DNA from: Candidatus Desantisiibacteriota bacterium
GTDB lineage: Bacteria > UBA9089 > CG2-30-40-21
Direction of reading: 5' to 3'
Assembly: GCA_016208205.1 (NCBI GenBank)
Contig: JACQYP010000021.1
Location: 1 to 10,959, forward strand
DNA length: 10,959 bases
In this document: in pieces, positions 5,926-10,959 of the stretch
How positions within the stretch are numbered: position 1 is the stretch's first letter
How the letters are laid out: each line of letters opens with the position of its first letter
The notes under the pieces: model-generated
Seen by the model: the letters and a program-made list of their open reading frames with translations, nothing else
The model's database searches: none
Told to the model about the DNA's origin: nothing
Made by a program: the position numbers and the translations under genes

Positions 5926-7149
5926 CACTATCCTCACCTTTTCAATAGTCTTTTCAGTCGCCTCAATAATGGTTATCTCCAGATTCTCATACATAAACGA
6001 CTCGCCTATCAATGGAATCCGACCAAGGCGTTCCATAATAAATCCAGAGATGGTCTCAAAATCTCCTTCCGGAAGATTTACCCCTTGAATTTCGTTTACC
6101 ATTTCAATATTTGCATAGCCGTCAATCAGGAATGTGCTTTCATCTTTTTGTTTAACAGGATTTTCTTCTGTTTCATATTCATCATGAATCTCACCAACTA
6201 TTTCCTCCAGCACATCTTCCAGTGTTACCAATCCATCTGTTCCACCATATTCATCAACAACAATGGCTATTTGTATCCTTTTCTTTTGAAATTCCTCAAG
6301 CAAGTCATCAACCCTTTTTGTAGCCGGGATAAAGTATGGGAATCTAATCAAATCCACAGCAGAAATCCATCCATCTGCCTTTCCCCAGAAATTAAGTAAA
6401 TCCTTGATATAAAGGATACCGATAATATTATCAATCGTTTCGTCATACACAGGAATCCTTGAACAATGGTATTGGCCAAATATCGTCAATATCTCATTCA
6501 TATTTGCTTCAACAGGTACACAAATCATGTCTGTACGAGGGGTCATCACCTCTTTTACCCTTGTCTCTGAAAGCTCCAGCACATCACCAATCATTTCTTC
6601 TGCTTCCTCTTCTATTGCCCCGTGTTTTTCACACTCTTCTATAAGGAATTGAAAATCCTTTTTAGTTAAAAACGGGCCATCTTTTTTACCTCTGATGATA
6701 GAGCCAAGGAGCAGAGTAATCAGGCTTACTATAGGACGAAGAAGATTAGACCATACCCTTATTGGATATATCAGGGTTAATATCAGCTTAGTGCTATGAT
6801 GACGAAATATGGTTTTGGGGATTATTTCCCCAATTAAAACGACAGTAATGGTCAACCCCATCTCTACTTGAACTGCCCACTCTTCAAACAGGTATGTAGT
6901 TATACAAGAGGCAGTAATAATAGAGATATTAATCCCTACCAGCATCCCGGTTAAAAACCGCGGGAGGTCATTAAGTATCTCTGTGGCAATAAGGGCACGA
7001 GCATTACCCTTTTCAGCCAGATTCTTAAGCCTGACCTTATTAATAGAAAGAAATCCAATCTCTGTTCCGGAAGAAAATCCTGCAATAATTATACATGTAA
7101 GAACCACTGACAGTCCTAACCATATCTCCATTATACTTCCATCCTGCAT
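5917..7149 (-). CDS. CNNM/CorC (HlyC/CorC) family membrane protein with CBS pair and CorC-HlyC domain
   Basis: 410 residues. Family members sit in the inner membrane and are linked to Mg2+ or Co2+ export; some are annotated as hemolysins. Domains in order: DUF21/CNNM membrane domain (about 8-150, with SSGTEIGF at 26-33 and GEIIPK at 107-112), a CBS pair (about 195-322, including MTPRTDMI, SRIPVYDE, VVDEYGGTDGLVTLED and EEIVGEIHDEY), and the C-terminal transporter-associated domain (about 338-410, IDGYANIEMVNEI, then GDFETISGFIMERLGRIP). The start is uncertain: ATG at 7149 has no clear ribosome binding site, and an in-frame ATG at 7131 (MEIWLG) with GGATGGAAG upstream is a good alternative. 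It lies 29 bases after its shorter paralogue. Confidence 0.93.
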   Translation of the reverse strand: MQDGSIMEIWLGLSVVLTCIIIAGFSSGTEIGFLSINKVRLKNLAEKGNARALIATEILNDLPRFLTGMLVGINISIITASCITTYLFEEWAVQVEMGLTITVVLIGEIIPKTIFRHHSTKLILTLIYPIRVWSNLLRPIVSLITLLLGSIIRGKKDGPFLTKKDFQFLIEECEKHGAIEEEAEEMIGDVLELSETRVKEVMTPRTDMICVPVEANMNEILTIFGQYHCSRIPVYDETIDNIIGILYIKDLLNFWGKADGWISAVDLIRFPYFIPATKRVDDLLEEFQKKRIQIAIVVDEYGGTDGLVTLEDVLEEIVGEIHDEYETEENPVKQKDESTFLIDGYANIEMVNEIQGVNLPEGDFETISGFIMERLGRIPLIGESFMYENLEITIIEATEKTIEKVRIVKK

Positions 7150-7159
7150 CTACCGGATT

Positions 7160-7178
7160 ACGAAGCGAGACGCTTCGT
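7160..7178. repeat. 8-bp perfect hairpin between the two CNNM genes
   Basis: ACGAAGCG (7160-7167) and CGCTTCGT (7171-7178) around AGA fill most of the 29-base gap and touch the stop codon of the upstream gene (7179-7181). No T run follows. Confidence 0.55.
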
Positions 7179-8186
7179 CTACTTGCCTGGTGATTCCTCA
7201 TGAATCTCCCCTACAATCTCCTCCAGCAAATCCTTCATGCTTACAATACCTACTATCTCATTGGCTGCATTCCTTACTACAGCTATCTGGAGCTTTTTGC
7301 GTTGGAATTCTTTTAGTAATTCATTAATCATCAGGGACTCTGAAACATAACAAGTGGTTCTGAGTAATTTTAGTATTTTATCCTGATTAATACTTAATCC
7401 ATCTCGCAACATCTCAATGACATCCCCAGCATAGAGTATGCCGATGATGTTATCTGCTGTATCCTTAAATACAGGCACCCTTGAATGCCGTTTTATTGCC
7501 TTTACTATCGTTTCCCATGAGTCCGCTGCATTAATAGAGATTATCTGCTCTTTGGGAATCATGACCTCTTTTACCATGATATCGCCAAATTCAAAGATAC
7601 TGTGGATAATCCTTCTCTCCTGTTCATCCAGCACACCTTCTTTTTTCCCAACCTCAACCATTGTTCTCAATTCTTCTTCAGTAACAATCTCCTTTTCATC
7701 CTTCTTGAAATAATGGTGTTTTTCTATCAATCTCACAACTACGCCTGTTATCCCCACAATTATCACCTGAAACGGTGTAAAGAGCAGGTAAAACATCCTT
7801 ATCGGACGGGCTATCCATGGGGCTATTTTTTCACCCTTTGTTGCACCCATAACAATAGGTATTATCTCACCCAGAAAAAGAATCAGACCGGTCATGACAG
7901 CAATGGCAAAGCCTGTACCAATTGCCTTACTTATCCCTATCCTTTGACAAATATCTATGGCTATCATGGTTCCCAGGGCAGAGGCAGCAATATTGACAAG
8001 GGTTGTCCCTGAAAGCAAAACAGTTAGAAGTCGATGCGGCTCCTTGAGTAATCGAGGAATACATGCATCCTGATGCATCTGTTTTACCTTTATCCTGTCC
8101 AAAGAGAACAAGGCTGCCTCTGAACAGGAAAAGAACGCAGAAGCACCTATCAATAGGATTAAGCTAATTATTTCTATGGTCAGCAT
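7179..8186 (-). CDS. CNNM/CorC family membrane protein, short form ending after the CBS pair
   Basis: 335 residues. The DUF21/CNNM membrane domain (about 1-155) has FFSCSEAALFSLDRIK at 18-33 and GTTLVNIAASAL at 60-71; a CBS pair follows (about 203-330, with EVMIPKEQI, SRVPVFKDT and EEIVGEIHEE). It stops right after the second CBS, so the CorC-HlyC transporter-associated domain found in its neighbour is absent. Two family marks are changed: the usual GExxPK reads GEIIPI (106-111), and the DEYGG of the second CBS reads RNAANE. It may form a heterodimer with the downstream paralogue, which is inference from their adjacency. AGGTGA lies about 5 bases before the ATG. Confidence 0.92.
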   Translation of the reverse strand: MLTIEIISLILLIGASAFFSCSEAALFSLDRIKVKQMHQDACIPRLLKEPHRLLTVLLSGTTLVNIAASALGTMIAIDICQRIGISKAIGTGFAIAVMTGLILFLGEIIPIVMGATKGEKIAPWIARPIRMFYLLFTPFQVIIVGITGVVVRLIEKHHYFKKDEKEIVTEEELRTMVEVGKKEGVLDEQERRIIHSIFEFGDIMVKEVMIPKEQIISINAADSWETIVKAIKRHSRVPVFKDTADNIIGILYAGDVIEMLRDGLSINQDKILKLLRTTCYVSESLMINELLKEFQRKKLQIAVVRNAANEIVGIVSMKDLLEEIVGEIHEESPGK

Positions 8187-8212
8187 TGTTTCACCTGATT
8201 ATTTAGGCTGTT

Positions 8213-8280
8213 AGGCTGAAGGCTGAAGGTTTGGAGGAATAAATTCCTCTCTTCTTTATTTTCCTAACAGCCTTCAGCCT
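8213..8280. repeat. Nested inverted repeat between the DgkA-PAP2 and CNNM genes
   Basis: AGGCTGAAGGCTG (8213-8225) pairs perfectly with CAGCCTTCAGCCT (8268-8280). Inside lies a second stem, GAGGAAT (8234-8240) with ATTCCTC (8243-8249). It occupies most of the 100-base gap between the two genes. The AGGCTGAAGG unit is partly tandem. No clear terminator T run follows. Confidence 0.65.
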
Positions 8281-8286
8281 GTATTC

Positions 8287-8982
8287 TCACCTGCACATAA
8301 GAAATATAATCAATGTCATCCCGCTGCCGATAAAGGCTCCGACAAGTACCTCTACCGGTGTGTGTATTTTTGCCCTGATACGGCTATTAGCAATTAATAC
8401 AGTTATAATAAATACCAGCAGAGAAACTGAGATATCCTGACTGATAAATGTTGTTGAAACCCAGATAGAGGAAGCCACAGCCGTATGCCCGGATGGCATC
8501 CCACCCCTTAAAAAGGAATACCATCCATATACAGCCTTGATAGCAATAACCATAATAACAACTAATGCAAGGCTGACAAAGGTGATATGGATTGTTGGCG
8601 GAGCAGCAGGCAAGAAGCCATTACTCATGTTAAATCGCTGATACAAAATAAGATATCCTACAGCCAGAGCATTTATTGTTGCAATTAAAACCGCACCGGC
8701 ACCAATATCCTTTGCCGTGCCTGCCAATGGATGATGAGAGTCAGTAATCAGATCCACTATGGTCTCCACAGCCGTATTGAACATCTCGCTTATTAATACT
8801 AATGAGATGGCAAAGAACAAGGCTACCAGTTCTAATCGGCTAAGATTAAGAAACAAACTGGCAATAAGAACAACAACCGCTGCAATTACATGAATTTGCA
8901 TGTTTCTCTGCGTTTTCAACCCATGAATTACACCGGCAATAGCATAGTTAAAGCTATCTATTATGCCGTGAAAGAATTGCAT
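8287..8982 (-). CDS. DgkA-type lipid kinase fused to a PAP2-like phosphatase domain
   Basis: 231 residues, all membrane helices. Residues 1-115 are a prokaryotic diacylglycerol/undecaprenol kinase: QRNMQIHVIAA, EMFNTAVETIVDL (E66, N69, E73, D77) and AKDIGAGAVL (from about 90). Residues about 130-231 resemble a PAP2 phosphatase: GGMPSGH at 160-166 (motif 2) and SRIRAKIH at 200-207 (motif 3, with E211 where D is usual). Motif 1 (KxxxxxxRP) is not clear. One half would phosphorylate a lipid alcohol such as undecaprenol or diacylglycerol and the other remove phosphate, pointing to undecaprenyl-phosphate or phospholipid turnover. Gram-positive DgkA of this type is an undecaprenol kinase; which substrate applies here is open. 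AGGAGG lies about 9 bases upstream. Confidence 0.88.
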   Translation of the reverse strand: MQFFHGIIDSFNYAIAGVIHGLKTQRNMQIHVIAAVVVLIASLFLNLSRLELVALFFAISLVLISEMFNTAVETIVDLITDSHHPLAGTAKDIGAGAVLIATINALAVGYLILYQRFNMSNGFLPAAPPTIHITFVSLALVVIMVIAIKAVYGWYSFLRGGMPSGHTAVASSIWVSTTFISQDISVSLLVFIITVLIANSRIRAKIHTPVEVLVGAFIGSGMTLIIFLMCR

Positions 8983-9002
8983 CTTGCATTGCCTCCTGAA
9001 TC

Positions 9003-9054
9003 GGTAATCAGGTGATCGGTGATATTGCTAACCGATTACCATTCACTGATTACC
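9003..9054. repeat. Inverted repeat at the end of ybeY
   Basis: GGTAATCAG (9003-9011) pairs with CTGATTACC (9046-9054), with inner ATCGGT/ACCGAT support. The right arm encodes the last residues of YbeY and the stop at 9043-9045 lies beside it, so the element reaches into the coding sequence. It lies before the dgkA-type gene. Confidence 0.55.
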
Positions 9055-9549
9055 CTCCACCAACTCCATCTGCCTCTTGCACATCTCGTCCTGTTCCCAA
9101 TCATCCGCAGAATGGTCATATCCTATTATGTGCAGTAACCCATGAATAAGCAATATCTCCAGTTCTTTTTCAACTGGATGATGACATCCCTCTGCCTGTC
9201 TTAAAGCTGTCTCTACAGAGATAATAATCTCTCCAAGGGCAACAATACCCGAAGGATTGCTGCCATCTGTAGTAGCAAGCACCTTCAGGTGCGTTTTAGG
9301 TTCTCCAAGAGCAACAATATTCGAAAGATTGCTGCTATCATCAGCAAACCTAAAAGACAGAACATCCGTCGGCTCATCTATACCCCTATATCTTTTGTTT
9401 AGCTCATGAATAAAGGCATCATCACAAAAGACAATACTTACCTCATCGGCTTTTATTTCTTCAGACTTTAATACCCTTCGAACAATGCCCCTGACTGATT
9501 TCCTTTTTATTGGGACTATTTTTTGATTATTTGCAATCAATATGTTCAT
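9043..9549 (-). CDS. ybeY: Endoribonuclease YbeY
   Basis: 168 residues, slightly long for the family (about 150-165). YbeY is a zinc-dependent RNase that trims 16S rRNA 3' ends and helps ribosome quality control in the cytoplasm. The metal-binding signature is complete: HGLLHIIGYDH with H136, H140 and H146. The upstream NKRYRGIDEPTDVLSF block is typical. Between DVLSF and LGEIIIS, where relatives have about 15-20 residues, there are 38, because DSSNLSNIVALGE (71-83) is repeated as DGSNPSGIVALGE (95-107). GGAGG is 7 bases before the ATG. Its place between the 7TM-HD gene and the dgkA-type gene is the conserved order. Confidence 0.95.
   Translation of the reverse strand: MNILIANNQKIVPIKRKSVRGIVRRVLKSEEIKADEVSIVFCDDAFIHELNKRYRGIDEPTDVLSFRFADDSSNLSNIVALGEPKTHLKVLATTDGSNPSGIVALGEIIISVETALRQAEGCHHPVEKELEILLIHGLLHIIGYDHSADDWEQDEMCKRQMELVEGNQ
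9230..9339. repeat. In-frame direct repeat inside ybeY
   Basis: Two 38-base units (9230-9267 and 9302-9339) are identical at 33 positions and all five differences are transitions. Their 72-base period is exactly 24 codons, so the frame is kept. The 34 bases between them include a small perfect hairpin, GCACCT-TC-AGGTGC (9279-9292). This explains the extra length of the protein in this loop. Confidence 0.75.
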
Positions 9550-9649
9550 GTAACTGCCTCCATGGTAGAATTATTAATTACAGACCTCGTGATTCCACAT
9601 ATGAAATGCAGCTAATTTTTGGACACATTCAGCTCAAAAACAAGCTACC

Positions 9650-10959
9650 TCAAGTAACTAAGTACTTAAGATACAGCATATCATGGTATATATTGGTAGT
9701 CCCAAATGTCCAATTAGTCTCCGGATACTCAACCCTTGAATGATACATAGTTGTCAGGAGTCTGGTCAGGACATTTCCTATTTTGGTCAATTCCTTGAGG
9801 GTAAGGTCGCATTCATCAAACTCCCCATCTGTAAAGTAGTTATCGATAACCTTTTTCACCATTTCTTCAATTCTTGCAGCCGTTGGTTTGGGAAGGCTTC
9901 TTGAGGCTGCTTCCACAGAATCAGCCAGCATAACAATGGCAGCCTCTTTATGCTGCGGTTTTGGACCTGGATACCTGAATTCACTCATGCTCACATCATC
10001 ATCCTCTTCCTGTCTTTGTTTTTGTGCCTGATAAAAGAATGTCAACAATGTTGTTCCGTGATGCTGCTGAATGATATCCATTACCTTTGATGGCAGATGG
10101 TATTCCCGGGCTATCTCCATACCATCCTTTATGTGTGATTTTATAACAGAAGCACTTAGACTTGGATTTATATCATCATGCTTATTCTCTGCTGTCTGGT
10201 TTTCTGCAAAATATGTGGGACGAATTATCTTGCCAATATCATGGTAATATCCTCCAACCCGGCAAAGAATAGCATTAGCCTTTACCTCTATAGCTGCTGA
10301 TTCAGCCATATTCCCAACTAACAGGCAATGGTGATATGTTCCAGGTGCCTCAAGCAAAAGCTTTTTCATGAGAGGGGTATTTACATCTGAAAGCTCAAAC
10401 AATTGAAAGTTGGTTGTAACATTGAACAATTTTTCCAAGTATAAAAGCCCCACAACAGCCAGCATCGTAGATATGCCTGCATTAATCAGACAACCCCAGA
10501 AGAGGTCGTGTCCAATATTCATAACATCCTGTTCTATAATGGAATAGCCAATAATAATAATGGCATTGGCTATGGCAATAATTGCCCCAAGCCGCAAGAT
10601 ATCACGGAGCATCCTTGATGATGAGGAAAGGGTATATATGGCACTCAATCCACCGGCAAGGAAGAAAAGAACAAATTCAAACCTGCCGCCAATCAAAAAT
10701 CCCATTAAAATACTCAAGAACAGGGTAATAAATACAGCAAGCTCTTCATTAAACAAAATGGATAGAATAATAGAGACAGTTGCCATGGGTATGGCGTATA
10801 TCGGCAGATTAAAATAAAGCATTACCTTGCACAATGCCGCTGCCATAAGAATAATTACCCCAAGCATCAATAAATTTTTGGTTGAAACAATATCAGCCTG
10901 ATATTTGTAAAGATAGCCTGTTCCAAGGATAATCAGGCTATAAAGCAGTACCAGAAATC
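9650..10959 (-). CDS. pgpH: 7TM-HD family phosphodiesterase (PgpH/YqfF type), C-terminal part
   Basis: The frame is open to the window edge, so the N-terminus (extracytoplasmic domain and first helices) lies outside. About 436 residues are visible; full proteins have about 700-850. Relatives in Listeria hydrolyse cyclic di-AMP with the cytoplasmic HD domain. Visible: several membrane helices (10959 to about 10430), the linker FELSDVNTPLMKKLLLEAPG, then the HD domain with GTYHHCLLVGNMAE, YYHDIGK near 10235-10247, HLPSKVMDIIQQHHGTTL and PGPKPQHKEAAIVMLADSVE, and an end of RVEYPETN. The metal ligands expected for this family are present. An apparent start near 10870 is an internal TTG and not the real start. 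Cyclic di-AMP as substrate is inferred from family, not shown here. Confidence 0.92.
   Translation of the reverse strand, partial: FLVLLYSLIILGTGYLYKYQADIVSTKNLLMLGVIILMAAALCKVMLYFNLPIYAIPMATVSIILSILFNEELAVFITLFLSILMGFLIGGRFEFVLFFLAGGLSAIYTLSSSSRMLRDILRLGAIIAIANAIIIIGYSIIEQDVMNIGHDLFWGCLINAGISTMLAVVGLLYLEKLFNVTTNFQLFELSDVNTPLMKKLLLEAPGTYHHCLLVGNMAESAAIEVKANAILCRVGGYYHDIGKIIRPTYFAENQTAENKHDDINPSLSASVIKSHIKDGMEIAREYHLPSKVMDIIQQHHGTTLLTFFYQAQKQRQEEDDDVSMSEFRYPGPKPQHKEAAIVMLADSVEAASRSLPKPTAARIEEMVKKVIDNYFTDGEFDECDLTLKELTKIGNVLTRLLTTMYHSRVEYPETNWTFGTTNIYHDMLYLKYLVT

Noticed and set aside
5441..6399. Plus-strand open frames opposite corA and the second CNNM gene
   Set aside because: They are shadows of strongly supported minus-strand genes, with no binding sites or domains.

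Overview
The window is a piece of an AT-rich (roughly 40% GC by eye) bacterial chromosome in which every gene I can support lies on the minus strand. It looks like an uncultured or candidate-phylum-type bacterium. Housekeeping genes are in an order known from Firmicutes, a DUF5674 gene sits beside a small unnamed conserved gene, and the spacers are full of short palindromic repeats and 'GCAGATTAC'-type dispersed repeats. I cannot place it in a phylum from the sequence alone. There is no rRNA, tRNA, CRISPR array or transposase.

Right part (10959 down to about 4160): a housekeeping cluster read right to left. It runs: a 5'-truncated 7TM-HD phosphodiesterase (PgpH/YqfF type), ybeY, a DgkA-PAP2 fusion, two CNNM/CorC-type membrane proteins with CBS pairs, corA, and recO. 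The order yqfF - ybeY - dgkA - ... - recO matches the Bacillus-type cluster (phoH-yqfF-ybeY-dgkA-cdd-era-recO), except that three divalent-cation membrane proteins occupy the place of cdd and era. recO is damaged: its frame stops after residue 152, and a recognisable RecO C-terminal tail follows in another frame without the usual zinc-finger region. ybeY carries an in-frame 24-codon duplication. Nearly every junction between these genes holds an inverted repeat of its own sequence, several overlapping stop codons.

Middle (4093 down to 2905): a DUF5674 gene overlapping by 4 bp a small conserved gene of unknown function, then a small one-pass membrane protein with a predicted helical tail. No function is known for this group.

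Spacer (about 2904 down to 1480): no convincing gene. It holds a 216-bp imperfect inverted repeat bounded by GTAACTACTCAG, four copies of a short GTAGGGGCA.. palindrome family, and a compound palindrome just upstream of the next gene's ribosome binding site.

Left end (1477 to 75): a secreted protein joining MORN-2 (YwqK-like) repeats to a C-terminal domain resembling surface-adhesin protein E, then a small membrane-anchored protein whose frame is broken at its fifth codon by one extra T in a T run. With that base removed it starts at an ATG with a good ribosome binding site.

I see no clear new defence or mobile system. The best leads are the damaged recO, the duplication inside ybeY, the junction palindromes, and the DUF5674 gene group.
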